Assembly (NCBI RefSeq): GCF_020360975.1
Contig: NW_025408674.1
Coordinates: 1,240,001-1,304,000 of the forward strand
From: Hirsutella rhossiliensis
Taxonomy: Eukaryota > Ascomycota > Sordariomycetes > Hypocreales > Ophiocordycipitaceae
Direction: 5' to 3'
DNA: 64,000 nucleotides
Each line of letters starts with the position of its first letter. Position 1 is the stretch's first letter. The position numbers and the translations under genes were made by a program. The notes beneath the pieces were generated by a model. The model searched no databases, was not told the DNA's origin, and saw nothing but the letters and a program-made list of their open reading frames with translations. Below, in pieces: positions 10,353 to 21,931 of the stretch.

Positions 10353-12170
10353 ATGACTGACAAGAATAATCCCGAAGCAGTGGATAGGACTACGCTTCCT
10401 ACGCCAGAGTATACTCCCGAGCCTCAGGCGAATAAGAAGAACGGGGAGAGCAGGCGGGAAAAATAGGAGTTATCAGGCCCAACCAAAGCAATCTGAACAG
10501 AATGACGATAATGACGAGAACGACGAGAATCAAGGGCAAAACAAGACAAGTTCTGCAGAGGTTCAGATTAAGCGCATCATGAAATGCAAAGCCAGCGACC
10601 CTGAGAAAATCTTGGACGTAGGCACGAACTCTGACGAAATGGAAAGGACACGGGCCTGGCGCACTTTGGCTTGCTTGGTTCATCCGTAGTGATGGGTGAT
10701 GGCGCTGCTGAGCCTTACAAGAGTAAGTTATTTTACTCCTCGCAAATGATAGACACGTCTAACATGAAACAGAACTCCAAAAAGCAGCCGAGGACCTGGG
10801 AGTCGACAGTCGATGGATATGCGAAGTCGATCAATGGGATGGCCAAAAAAAGTTGGACGACCTGGACCATCTCAATGGTTCTGAGCGCGAGACAGACGAG
10901 GACGAGGACGTGGAAGATCCCCCACTGGAAGAGTTCCGAGTTCCTCTGCCAACAGAACGTGTCCAAATTTTATACGACGAATCAACGCAATGGATTATGA
11001 AGCTGAAGAAAGATCCTCAAACGTCCAAGCAGTTGAGGAACTTCGAATTTGAACGCGAAGCTCGAGGAAGAGGCCGTGGTGAAGAACACAGAAGACATGA
11101 TGGATGAAGGTGCGCCGACAGATTATTGGAATATTGAGGCTTCCTTCTTCTCGACACATTACCAAATGATCAACGAGGATATCGACAATTGCTTGAGGAC
11201 CGCCAAAACAGGACCTATTCTGAGGAGATTCTTGAACATAAGAGGCTCGTTGATTTGAAAATTGAAAGGAAGCATTTTCCGGCCAGCTGGACTATGGAGA
11301 CACCCGAAGAGTTCCTCAGTCGAAGAGACATTGCCAGTAACATCGACTATCCATGGATCACGTTAAAGGCTTCTGGTGGGTTTACAATCATAGGGTATTA
11401 CCCCGTCGGCCGGGGCACGCGGGCGCTCGTAGAGAGAGAGGAGGATGGCCGGCTCATTCGGAGCTACGAGACCGGTTCCGAGGCCGGCGTTACGGCCGAT
11501 TTCAGGTCGAAAGGCTTAAATCTGTCCAGGGCAGTCTGGTTGGTCGAAGGAGCACCGAAAAGGGTTTAAAGAGGTTCTTTGGGTCCCGGAGACCGTCATT
11601 CTCAGGAAGAACATGGCGGCGGCCAGGCGTAGGAGCCCGGCCGCTCATTGCTGCGTGGCTTTCAAGGGTTCACTTGACGATGGAAAGCCAGATATTCACA
11701 TGCTTACAGTGAGCAGCCTTAGAAAGGTTCTTGGAAGGGACCAGGCAAATCTGAAGATCAGAGAATGCTGCAGAAGAGACAGAATCCCAACTCCCTGGGA
11801 AGCTGGACCAGTCGCCGAGTTCAACGACCCAGCAGCTGTCGAGCCTGATCCGGATGTGAGGAGAAGGCTGAGACGAGATATGGCACGAAAGAATAGAGAT
11901 GGAGGATATACTGACGGAGAACTGTCTACTGCAAGATCGCTGGGCAATGGCGGCAGCACCATCGGCCATGAATCGCTGGCAGACAAAGTTCAGAAGCTGG
12001 AAAGCCGACTCCAGTCGCAGGAAGAGAAGTTGGATAAACGTGTCGACTCAATTCTTAAGGAAGTCAGCCAGCATATGCAGAAACTGATGGTTCATTTTCA
12101 AGCGTCCCTGCAGACGACTATTGACGAAGGTCTAGCCAGGATCGCCGGGGAAACCTGGGGTGAAGGCTGA
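10353..12170 (+). pseudogene. J-domain-like hypothetical fungal protein, frameshifted
   Basis: A probable start is ATG 10353 (MTDKNNPEAVDR). Near 10440-10690, in a second frame, an acidic Asn/Asp/Glu-rich linker is followed by EVQIKRIMKCKASDPEKIL and AWRTLACLVHP, which resembles the helix II/HPD start of a DnaJ domain, although the frame then hits TAG. A plausible intron (GTAAGT about 10724, CAG about 10772) leads to LQKAAEDLGVDSRW. Further blocks in alternating frames include DYPWITLKASGGFTIIGYYP (about 11340-11400). From about 11575 to the stop at 12170 one frame is open and ends in a coiled coil (about 11980-12150). At least four frame changes are needed. The J-domain reading is tentative and the rest is unrecognised. 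Confidence 0.45.
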
Positions 12171-12353
12171 GGAAATTATGATTCTGTTTAAAGGTGGCTT
12201 ACACGAGTTCTGGAACGGGGTTGATACACTAAGTTAGATATTTGCTTCAGTTGCACCGTCAACAATTCCCTTGTACTTAATAACAGTAACTTGGTAATAC
12301 TAGAAATGTTCATGACCCTTGAGCCAGTTCTAGCTTGCAGCTAGGTTCCTTGG

Positions 12354-12541
12354 TGTAACAGGGTAGCCTCAGTATGCGCAGAGAGGGTCCGAAGGAGGGA
12401 TATAATATTCTAAGGGGGAGAAGGAAGAGTGTACAGGTGCCGCACCTGGAGGTGCGGACCCCTATATACAGGCCCTATTAGTCACGTAATCCACAGGTGA
12501 CTAATACAATAAGGTGCCTAGCTCTGGTCAAAGCCATTACA
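12354..12541. mobile_element. Solo LTR, 188 bp, with 5-bp target duplication
   Basis: Begins TGTAACA and ends CATTACA, so the ends are TG...CA with perfect 5-bp inverted termini (TGTAA/TTACA). The 5 bp on each side are identical, CTTGG at 12349-12353 and 12542-12546, as for an LTR-retrotransposon integration. No internal retroelement sequence follows, so the element was reduced to one LTR by recombination between LTRs. Orientation and family are not determinable by eye. Confidence 0.85.
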
Positions 12542-12800
12542 CTTGGCTTCGGTTTACGACCTCGCCCGGGGCTGGGGAAAATATTTGCCGCATGCTAGGC
12601 TTAGCCTTGTAAGATGCACAAGTACAACTAAACAGAGCGTGAAGACCGGGGGCGATTGATTCAATTGTTGATCTTTAAAGAGCCCCTCCAGCGGGCTGTG
12701 GTTATCCCCTCGTCCTTATATAGGTCGCGTCGCGATCCCCACTTCGGTTTCAGATGGGCCATGCCAGGTCTTTAAGCGCGTGACACCCCTCTCTTGCTCT

Positions 12801-14377
12801 CTATAGAGATACTAGCTGTCGTTGTGCATATAGGCTTTCGCAATAGGAAACAAGGTCGTCAGTGATGCCCGAGCTAGTCATGGGCTTTACAAAAATGACA
12901 CCAATCCCTGAGCGAAGCGCGCTCTCGAGGCATGATGTGGGCGTGATGAACTCCACTCTTGGCTGCCCGGAGGATGTATCGCACCCCATTAAGGTATAGC
13001 CGGCTGTCACCCTTTTCGTAGCCTCCTCCTCCACGAGAAAGCATCCAACCGGATCCGCTTTCCACGTACCATCATCCATAAGCTGATGGAACTCCACCAT
13101 CTCTGTCCGCATACGACTGCAATCTTGGGACTCTTCTTGGCGGCTTTTTCCCCCTTGACGCGGCTCTCCCCCCTCTGGTGAGGCGATGAGACGGCGACCT
13201 GAGTCTCACAAATAGACAAAGCCTCTGGGGTAGCACCTGTATGGATGAAGAACGCATATAACACCGATCTCAGAACGTGAAAAGTGTCCAGTTCTGGTCC
13301 TGCCTTATTAAGTCTCTCCAAGTTGAGGTGAGCTTTGTCGAACTTAAAGGAAGCTGTGTCTGGAAATCCACATCGGTGCAATGGCCGCTTAACAGATTCT
13401 TCTAAGCGATCGGAGCTCAACTCTTGCACGACATGCGAAGCTTGACCGGCAGTCCAGTGCCGAATCTTAGCAGACCAGAACCCTAGTTCTGCGGCATAAT
13501 TGGCAAAATGAATAAGGTCTTCCCGTTTTGCTACCCGCGGTCGAATTTTCGCAAGCAGCTCCTTATCATTCCTTCGGGGTGCAAGAGGCATTTCAAGGTG
13601 TCTTTTCCTCGCGTACAGCCACATATTAACACGAGCGTCCTTGAACTGTGTTAAATCTCGCTTGAACGAAGCTCTTAGCTCTGTGGTGATCGACCCATTT
13701 TTTCTAGGTACGTCGATCAAGTGGCGCATACAATGCGCGCAATACTCGAGCACCTTCACATCGTTATGGAAGGTAAACAAGGAAGGGATTAAGAGCTCCA
13801 TGTTGCAGAGTCTTAACAACAACTCCTGACGCCAATCTGGAGTCTTAGTGGCGAAGATTTTGCCCGATGTGAGCAGATTTTCAATCTCCTTCCTGTCTTC
13901 CGCGCCGTATCGTGGACACTTCTGCTCTAACGCCCGGACTGTAAACTCATCTAGGGATTGCAAGGCATCTATATCGCCTTGAGTTATTGTCTCGAAGAAG
14001 CAATGTTTAATCCAGGCGAAATAGCTAAGAATTTCCTGTGCTGCCCATCAGCCAACGCCTGCTTTGGGCTCTGGAGCTCGGATAAATACCTCTCTGCACT
14101 GCAAAGCGATAACTTTATGCATAGTCTTGAGTAGGAAGGCTGATCGGAGTCCTTCTACGTCGAGCAACTCGTCCAAGGCATCGGCCAGAGCTGGTTGATT
14201 CAGCAGCCTCTTTGCGCACCTCCGTGCGTGGTTAGAAGAGAGCTGTTCGAGACAAGCTGATACTCCTTCTTCGTCGTTTTTCTGCCTGTAAAAGCGGATT
14301 TGACGATAAACTTCGTTGTCTCGCTTGCGGCATTCATCGACGTGTCTACCTGGATGAGAGGGACGATTTCGCGGCAT
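12801..14377 (-). pseudogene. DUF3723-like fungal protein with in-frame TGA and a frameshift
   Basis: Starts at ATG 14377 (MPRNRPSHPGRH). The frame is interrupted by a single TGA at about 14048, just after REVFIRAPEPKAGVG, then continues in the same frame with AAQEILSYFAWIKHCF and runs to about 13100. There it shifts to the frame ending at 12801. The middle contains LIPSLFTFHNDVKVLEYCAHCMRHLI, followed by an Arg/Lys-rich block with MWLYARKRHLEMPLAP. This layout resembles the DUF3723 family common in ascomycetes, recalled from memory and not searched. Function unknown. With one stop and one shift restored it would be about 520 residues. Decayed gene or consensus error. Confidence 0.55.
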
Positions 14378-14580
14378 GATGAAGCACCTTGGTGAATGCT
14401 GTTTCGGGTGGTGGGACAGCGCATAGATCTGGGCTATAAGCAGATTTTACGTTTTTTTTTACTTATCTTGCCTCGAGTGGGCCTAAACGGAGCCAGAATT
14501 TGCTGCAACGCGAACACTTTTTAACACAGTCTTTGCTATCCCTCGACCCCGAACAAGGTGGTGCGAGCTTAGAAACAGCC

Positions 14581-15700
14581 ATGAACTTGAATACGAACCG
14601 CCGTGGCCGATCTACTCACCTTTTCTCAAATCACGATACCCCCCAATCGCCTTCTATGACGGAAGGCGAGAGGGATAAGACCAAGGCCCCAAAACCTTCT
14701 CCATACTGGAATAGGCGCTCGCTGCTGAAGGGAGATGAGCCGAGCTCGACCGATAAGGAAGCTCCGACTGGGAGAAATATCCCTGGCGCCAAAACTGGGA
14801 AGCCATGGGATAGTTACAGAGATTTACAAGATCCTTGATTTTGAAGGAATATCTCACTTGCCATCAGCGCTAAGTCACCTCGCCGAGTTGTTAACATTAG
14901 ATCATTCCCATCGGTCGATACGGGCAGCCCTCTTGCTTACTACCACTTCAATCACAAAAATATCGTGTCCATCTTAGAAGTCTTCAACGATTCCCCTAGT
15001 GGCTTCTACCTCGTGTTTGAGGAAATGGCCATCTCGCTACGTCAACTCGTCAACTGCCCAGCCCACCGAGTGAGCTGCAAGCCGTTGCATTGCTTCGTCA
15101 GGTACGCCCGTTCCGGACGAACCGTCGCGTAACACTTCATCATCAGACACTAGATGGCCTGGCATATTTAGAGCGTCAAGGATTCGGCCATGGGCAGCTG
15201 AGCTACCAAAACGTTCTTCTCAACCAGAATGGCGTCGTCAAGCTAGGTGCGCAGGTCCGCTTCGTACCATGAACCTCAACCCGTTTTCTAACGGCGGCGC
15301 CCTGTGGCTAACGAGATCAATTAGCGAGCCCTGAGAAATTTGAGAAACTGAATAGAGACGTTGCCTCAAGGAACATGGAAGATCTTAGAACAGTCACGCT
15401 TTGGTTTCTGCAAAAAGATCCGGGACCGGGACTTAAGGATCGGCGCTGGCTCAGTCGCGACAAAGTGGCAGACTTCGTAGCTGCAACAACTTCGGTTAGC
15501 ACTGCGTCGGAGCTTTGCCAGGTGCGTGTCTTCACTCATCCGGTAGAGCAAAACCTCAGGCTAAGTGATTAAGCATCCATTTCTTGGTGGGTTCAAAATG
15601 ACATCGCTTGCGAGTTGCTTTTGGATCTGGTCAAGCTGGCCGAGGTCACGAATCAGAGACGTTTCGAGTTCAAGCTTATTTAAAAGATGTCTTCTCCATT
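14581..15700 (+). pseudogene. Protein-kinase-like gene with degenerate catalytic loop
   Basis: ATG 14581 opens a Ser/Pro-rich N-terminus. A kinase N-lobe follows: YYHFNHKNIVSILEVF (about 14940-14990, alpha-C and beta-4) and GFYLVFEEMAISLRQLV (hinge). PSELQAVALLRQ then joins over a 48-nt GT-AG intron (15103-15150) to TLDGLAYLERQGFGHGQLSYQNVLL. The catalytic HRDxKxxN loop is here HGQLSYQN: the Arg, the catalytic Asp and the Lys are absent while Asn is kept. A second intron is plausible (donor about 15246, acceptor about 15324) before SPEKFEKLNRDVASRNMEDL, and KHPFLGGF near 15573 looks like the end of the C-lobe. Some frame changes fall outside introns. Likely a pseudokinase of unknown role, or a decayed gene. 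Confidence 0.6.
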
Positions 15701-15742
15701 CTGCCCAGCTTACCTGCCCCGTCCACGTAGAAAATGGACTTA

Positions 15743-15750
15743 CCAGAAGC
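15743..15750. repeat. hAT target-site duplication, left copy
   Basis: CCAGAAGC, identical to 18626-18633 on the other side of the element. It belongs to the ferric-reductase reading frame (Pro-Glu-Ala). Confidence 0.95.
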
Positions 15751-18625
15751 CAGGGTGGCAAACCACTCAATCCCAGCAACGGTTGCTCAATATAGTTGAG
15801 CAACCGTCAACTCAATCAACTCAATCGAGTGTCTGCTGAATAAGCTTGTCAATTCAATTCATGCTCCGTTGATTGATGGATTGATGAGATTGCCGTTGAC
15901 GGTCAGGGATCCTGTAGGGTAGGTGGCCAAGGCGAAATGTAGGTACGGATTGGGTATATAGCTACCACTAACCTTACAGGTTACTCAGGCCCGTTGTAGG
16001 TAAGCCTGCTCTCCTCTTCGGGGAACAGGGCCCCCTGTTCCGTTGGAAGAGTCGACGCGCTGCGCGCATCGACGCGCTTCACAACAAAGTTCAATCTCGC
16101 CTCAGTTCCACTTACACTTCTCGATTCTTCCACAACGCCTTGGCTGATCTAAACATTCCTATATGCAATGAGCGAATCTCCTGAGCCTTCTTCTACTCCC
16201 TTGCCGCCATCAGGCGATTCAGGCGACTCAGGCCCCGTTCCCCATCTCGAGTGGGATGCCTTCCCTGGCATCACTTCCGCGGCTATACCAAGTCTCAACG
16301 CGCCGGCAAGCTCAAATCGTGGATCTGGAGCTTTGGGTTCGACATTGAACATCAAGCTAACGTAGATAATCGCCTCTGGGTCTGTGAGCGGTGTTTACCG
16401 AAGAAATCGCCGAAGGGACCCGTGAGCTTCGCGGCAAAGGGACCCTAAACATTGAGCGCCATCTACATGATGCTCACAATGTTATTGACCCATCAGGTAG
16501 ACGGTTACCGAAGGGTTCTACAACCAACAAGCGTTCTATTGCCCAATTCTTCAACCTCGATGCCAATGACCAGAAGGAGCAAGCATTCATTAACAAGCTA
16601 AAAACCAATTCGATAAAGATGTCTTCAATCTCTCTTGCTTGCTTGGATCACCGAGTCGAATGTTGCCTTCCGCGCAGTTGAAGCCCCTCGATTCCGGCGT
16701 CTTCTCGAATACCTCAATCCCTCGATCGCCCTGACTCAAGCCCACATGACACACTCGACTATTCGAACGAAGCTTTTCCAAGAATACCACCAGTACAAGC
16801 ATATTGTGATAAAGGAACTGAGGAGCGCCCGGGCAGATACACCTTGCGTTTGACGGCTGGAGATCGCCCAATCGCTATGCGCTTAATGGGATTGCTGCGT
16901 TCTATCTCTCTAAGGAAAAGCGGCACAGAAGATCATCCTTGGGCTCCTGAACTCCGAGAGTCTCATACTGGCGAGAATATAGCGTCGCAGGTGGCGGAAG
17001 TGATCGAATCATTCGAGATTCAAGACAAGATCGGGTATTTCACGCTTGACAATGCGAAGAATAACGATACGGCGGTAGCAGCACTGGGACACGTTTTTAA
17101 TTTTGAAGGGAAGCAGAGACGGGTCCGCTGCTTTGGGCATATCATCAATCTCGTGGCCAAAGCGCTGCTCTTTGGCAAAGATAATGAAGTCTTCAAATCA
17201 GAAGAGCGACTCGACCTGGACCTTGCTCGACATGATCTCTGGCGGAAGAGGGGGCCTATTGGCAAGCTCCACAACCTTGTCCACTGGATTCATCAATCGG
17301 ATAGGTTAACGTACATGCTTCGGGATCTACAACGCAAGAGGGACAGTACGAAGAAACCAGTTGACGTTCTAACGGATAACATGACACGATGGTTGTCCCA
17401 TTATAAGATGATGGATCGAGCCCTTCTACTGCACGACTTTCTTGACGACCTCGTCGCATTGGAACAGTTCGAATATACGAAGCAGGTCAAAGAAGAAAGA
17501 CATGCCTGCATGCCTCCGAGATTCTGACCTGCTGACCGGTAACGACTGGACAGTGATCAGCCACTTTCGGAATATTCTTAAGCACTTCGAAAATGCCATC
17601 AAGGCCCTCGAGGGAGATGCCCAGATTCGGGTGCGTAAGGGCGGCAACCTCGTGGCATACGGAACAGCATGGGATATTATCAAGCATTCGAATATCTCCT
17701 TGAACGATTGGAAGAGGCAAAGGAATTCGCCAAGGATGTGCCTGATTCCGAGCATTTCGCGATAAACGTCGAATTGGGGTGGAAGAAGTTGGAGAAATAC
17801 TATATCAAGTTGGTTGAGTGCCCGGTATATTATGCTGCAGTCGCTCCATCCCGCCTTGCGACTGCAATGGTTTGAGGAGGCTTGGGCTCATCGACCTGAA
17901 TGGGTCCTTGAGGCACGACGGATTGTTCAGGGCATCTGGGAACGCGACTATAAGTCATTAATTCTCAGCGATGACGAGGCTATTCCGATGGTTAAACGTC
18001 GAAAGGTTGACGACTTGAACGAGTTCCAACAGTTCCGACTGAGGCACCGGCTACAAGCTGGTCAGACGGCCACAACCGTCGTGGGCCACCTACTGCCGAT
18101 GAATTCGATCGCTGGACTGTTGATATCGGCGCAGATGACGGAGACATCACGGATCCGTTCCAATACTGGCAACTCAAAGAGTCAACGTATCCCAGACTTG
18201 CTCGAATGGCCTTTGATATGCTATCTATACCGCCAATGTCAGCAGAGTGCGAGAGGGCGTTCTCATTTGCTGGGCTAATGGTCACACGACTACGCAGCCG
18301 GCTTCAGGCTAACACGATCAATGCAGGCCAGGCAATTCGGTCTTGGCTGAAGGCAGGGCTAATACCCGACTACCAGGGATTATTGATGCTTCAGTCGATG
18401 ACGATGTCTTCCCGAAGAGGTGCCCCACGAAGGACGAGAAGTTGATGGTGTTGAGGACCTTAAGTAGCTTACTAATAGGTAGGGTAGGCATCAACTCCAT
18501 CAATCAACGCAATCAATTCAACGAGGGCTTGGATTGCTCAACTCAACGAGAGGTTCGCTGATGTAAGCCGTCAATCTACTCAATTTGACTCTTTGGTTGA
18601 GTTGATTGAGTGGTTTGCCACCCTG
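15751..18625 (+). mobile_element. Complete hAT transposon (2,875 bp)
   Basis: Both ends are visible. The left end begins CAGGGTGGCAAACC (15751) and the right end is its inverted complement (ending 18625); the perfect inverted repeat is 22 bp. The flanking 8 bp are identical, CCAGAAGC at 15743-15750 and 18626-18633, the duplication size typical of hAT elements. Subterminal regions are rich in the motif TCAACTCAA and variants (15795-15890 and 18490-18610), probable transposase binding sites. The element carries one transposase gene in several frames. Intact ends and target duplication show that it inserted as a unit. Confidence 0.95.
16168..18445 (+). pseudogene. hAT transposase, frameshifted
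   Basis: Cut-and-paste transposase of the hAT (RNase-H-like DDE) superfamily. ATG 16168 opens a Ser/Pro-rich N-terminus. A BED-type zinc finger follows over 16310-16490 in shifted frames (aromatic start, WVCERC, then HLHDAHN as the His pair). The core reads FTFDGWRSPNRY near 16850 and IGYFTLDNAKNNDTAV at about 17030-17080, with the first catalytic Asp candidates, then CFGHIINLVAKALL (17130-17170). The conserved C-terminal dimerisation region is clear: SIPPMSAECERAFSFAG near 18230. Stop is at 18445. About six frame changes are needed. No inactivating change is common to all copies, since only one copy is present here, so decay and sequence error cannot be separated. Confidence 0.8.
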
Positions 18626-18633
18626 CCAGAAGC
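18626..18633. repeat. hAT target-site duplication, right copy
   Basis: CCAGAAGC, matching 15743-15750. Confidence 0.95.
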
Positions 18634-20425
18634 CTATGCCGCTTGCATCTCACTCATCCTTGTATTGCTCCTCGTCGTTTCTAACCGGCCGGCAGGAAAG
18701 CGTATCAGACGTCTCTCCGCGACTGTCGCGAACAAGGTTGCTTACAGTGTGATGGTGAAACGACATCGCATGCTGGGCCCATGGCTCTTGTCTTCAGCCT
18801 TGCTCAACACTACATATGTTGCTGTCAATGGTTTATGCGTTTTTTGCAAGGTTTCGTTTGAGGCTACCACAAAGGGGGGTCAAGTATTATCACTCGCTTC
18901 ACCGAGTGAAGCTGCATCTAGAGCGGGTCGTCTCTCAGTCGTCAACCTGATGCCGCTGTATCTTTCTTTGCACCACTCATTCATCGCAGATATGTTGGGT
19001 TTGTCACTCGCCAGTTACAAAAAGGCTCACCGTGTCTCAGGTGCAGTTTCATTTGGCCTGTTCCTTTTCACGGCGTTACAATGGTGGGCAAAGGGACGCA
19101 ATTCGACATCAACAGTTGGGTAGATATTAAGAAGCTTCTTGTCTGAACCCTAAACTCTCGTCGGGTCACTTCTCGCCTGAAAGAACAAGTGCTGATACTT
19201 TTTAGGCTGCATTTTCGTTCCTTCTGCTTGCTTTCGCGTCACTGCTTAAAGTCGCCCTTCCCTTCGAGCTCCATCTTCGACTTCACCAGTCTGTCGCTCT
19301 GATTCTTATAGTCGGCATCGTTGATCACACCTTTTCGGTTGCTAGGTTTGAACGTATGCCATTGTACGTTTACGGAGGAGCCATCTGCTCTATCAATATA
19401 GGCTATTATATTCGGATACTCTGGCGGAACACCAATCTACATATGCCCTCGCCGCGTGCGTTTCTGAAACGACTAGATGGCTCCATCTATATGGTAGTCC
19501 GTGTCTCACAGCCGCTAAGAGTTGCGGCAGGACAATACATCAACGTTTGGATCCCAAGTGTGCAGTTTTGGTCAAGTCATCCTTATACAGTATCACGATA
19601 TTGGTGGAGCGAGGAACGTTCAAATCTCGAGATGCTCGTTGAGCCTCATCGTGGCCTAAGCCAGAAGCTCTGGCATAGTCTTGTGGCGAACGAGAGCGCA
19701 TACGCTGAGCGACGAGTCTTTTACGGGGCCACATGGGGCCCGGATACTATGAGAAGTTCAACATAGTGGTTATGATTGCAGAAGGTTTCGGTGTTTTATC
19801 TATGTTTACCTGTCTCGAGGAAATGGCACGTGCCTTTGCAACAAGCCGCACTCGCCAGATACGGGTCGTTTGGATGAAACGAGCCTCAGGTATGCTTGAA
19901 TCACTCCGGTTCGAACGAGACTGATTCTTTCAGATCCTTCTCACATACTGGATCTCTTCAACGAAGCCTTGGACAAAGACTTATCAGCAAAGGCAAGTAG
20001 TTATCACAGGACTGGGAGCAAAACTAACCATATCGCAGAGGATGAAGGTTCTAGTTCACGAAGATGGCCGGCGTTCGACAGAAAACGTCGGCCGCGTAGC
20101 CATTCTTCCAGGAGCTCCAGATTTTCAGAAAATATTGACGGATCCTGATGCTTTTCATGATCCTATGAAAAGCTATTTCACAGCCTCCGAGGACCATACT
20201 AGGAGCACGACGCTTGTCCTTGTCTCTTCTAGTAGACGGGTGAGAGACAAAGTAAAAGAGGTTGCAAGCGCTTCATCCCATCGAATTACTATTAGGGAAA
20301 TGGATTTTCAACCACTACAAGGCAGAACGATCGGCTTGAATGCACTAGCAAGCGGGCGGCAGTTGAGAAGCCTCACAGTCGAGAGAGCAGCGACTTTAGA
20401 TGAAAGAAGTCGATATTTTGGCTAG

Positions 20426-20835
20426 TATATTACTTGGCTACAATCGAATGCATTTTTGCCATCATCTCGTCCAATTCTGGAGGATATACCGGGAGGGTAT
20501 TGCCGGTTGGCAACAGATCTCTTTGGTCTAAGTGGGTCAAATCGCAAGAAACGAAGTAGAAAGTATACCTTCTCCTCACGAATCATACTGCCCTGCTTTG
20601 CAGACGTCCTCCCTCCGTGGAATACCACGTAAGCCTGGAGGCGTCATCACTCTTGCGTGTTACTCCGCTAAGCTACACCCGCAGCTACATCTGGCTCCCC
20701 GGTAGGAAAAAGCGGCTATAGAACCTGTGCTGCAACCTCCTCAACGGCCATTATGAGGCCTGCTACCTATTCTCCTGGTCTCGTGCAGCTGGACTTGAAG
20801 CTTTAGTGTCAGGTGTTCAGTGCCGCGCAGAAGAT
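20426..20835. other. Intergenic, no supported feature
   Basis: Lies between the ferric-reductase stop and a coiled-coil gene. An A-box-like motif on the minus strand near 20670 lacks the other parts of a tRNA. Confidence 0.35.
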
Positions 20836-21530
20836 CATGAGTTCTGTGCGCCATAGCAACGCTGAGCGCAGGCGGAAAGGGACCAGTGTCGAGAAAGACT
20901 GTCGGCACATATTCGTAAGCCCGCCAAGAAACCCTTTTCACAGAACGCTAACACTTTTTCAGTCGATAGGTTGGGCATCAGAACTGAGCCTTCAGAAGTT
21001 CGTCTTATCCCTAGAGAGGATTTCTATTCTTGGAGCATCCTTCCCGATAAGCCGTATTTGTCCCGAATATTCTTGAAGAACTTGAGCGATCATTCTATAA
21101 GCACCTACCGCCTGCTCTCAAGGAAGTCGGCCACACATTCGAAGCAATATTCTCGACCGCCCAAGGCTTCGAAGCTGAGTCCCAGGCTACAGTATGCTGC
21201 GTTTCCCTCCCGGTCTCCCCATACGTAACACTGGTATAGTCATCAAGTTCAGCTCCTAGCTTTCAGACGGCAATAGATCTACTGCAAGAGGAGAAAAATA
21301 GGCTTTGTCTTCAAACTCAAGTCCTCAGTCAAAAGGTCTCTGAAGAATGTCGGTGCAGAGAAATAGCGGAGGAGGAGAATCATCAACTAAGGGCAAGCCA
21401 GCGAACTCTTGAGATGCAGATTCAAGATCAAACGGATTTGATAGTTTCGCTCAAAACCGTCATCTCCACATATCTTTGGAGCTGGATAAGTCCCTGCCGG
21501 CGTTGCAGGAGCTCAAACGCCACACACTAG
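20836..21530 (+). pseudogene. Hypothetical coiled-coil protein, split by introns or frameshifts
   Basis: ATG 20836 opens a short basic exon (SSVRHSNAERRRKGTS). A plausible intron (GTAAGC about 20913, TTTTTCAG about 20961) leads to TEPSEVRLIPREDFYSWSILP. In a different frame the sequence continues as ILEELERSFYKHLPPALKEVG and FEAIFSTAQGFEAESQATV (21066-21190). A second GT-AG intron (about 21191-21264) joins a strong coiled coil (LLQEEKNRLCLQTQVLSQKV, about 21270-21460). The family is not recognised. Introns are convincing; at least one frameshift remains. Confidence 0.4.
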
Positions 21531-21931
21531 AGTCTCCGTAGCACCACTGAGTGATCAAGACAATGAAGAGCTCAGCTGTGTTTGCAATGATAAGTGGACG
21601 CACAGAATTTCTCGACGCCCAATAAGGCATCTGTAACCCTTCTTTAAATCGCTCCTGCATGTAAACACTTTGTAGGCTTGTACCACCCTTACATACGGCG
21701 TCGACATGATAGCAACCCCGTACGATTCAGACAATCTTCTCCCGGGATCGACTTTGTTTTCGAAGGTTTATCGCAACCTCCCGACACGGAAATGCTGAGG
21801 GTATGGAAAGAAGGATACTGAGAGGGTTATATTACGTTGACAGTGACGATGATTAAGGAATATAGCACGTTTTCAGACGTATACTTTCCCGCAAAATAAG
21901 GTTACATGAAGAGTGGCGAAGTACCAGTCAC

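Larger units (their letters stand above)
15734..20425 (+). pseudogene. Ferric-reductase-like gene disrupted by hAT insertion
   Basis: Membrane flavocytochrome of the FRE type, which moves electrons from NADPH through FAD and haem to metal ions. The predicted start is ATG 15734, followed by codons for Asp-Leu-Pro-Glu-Ala; the hAT element sits there, and the frame resumes after it at 18634 with YAACISLILVLLLVVS. Then come several hydrophobic segments with His residues (LYLSLHHSF), a likely intron 19124-19204, FASLLKVALPFELHLRLHQSVAL, and the FAD-binding region (GQYINVWIP, HPYTVSRYW; 19530-19600). A frameshift near 19725 precedes the NAD-binding IVVMIAEGFGVLS. Two short introns follow (about 19890-19934 and 19994-20038). 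The stop is at 20425. The insertion at the start codons should abolish normal expression. Confidence 0.75.

Noticed and set aside
20640..20700. A-box-like TAGCTTAGCGG on the minus strand
   Set aside because: The remaining tRNA arms cannot be formed.
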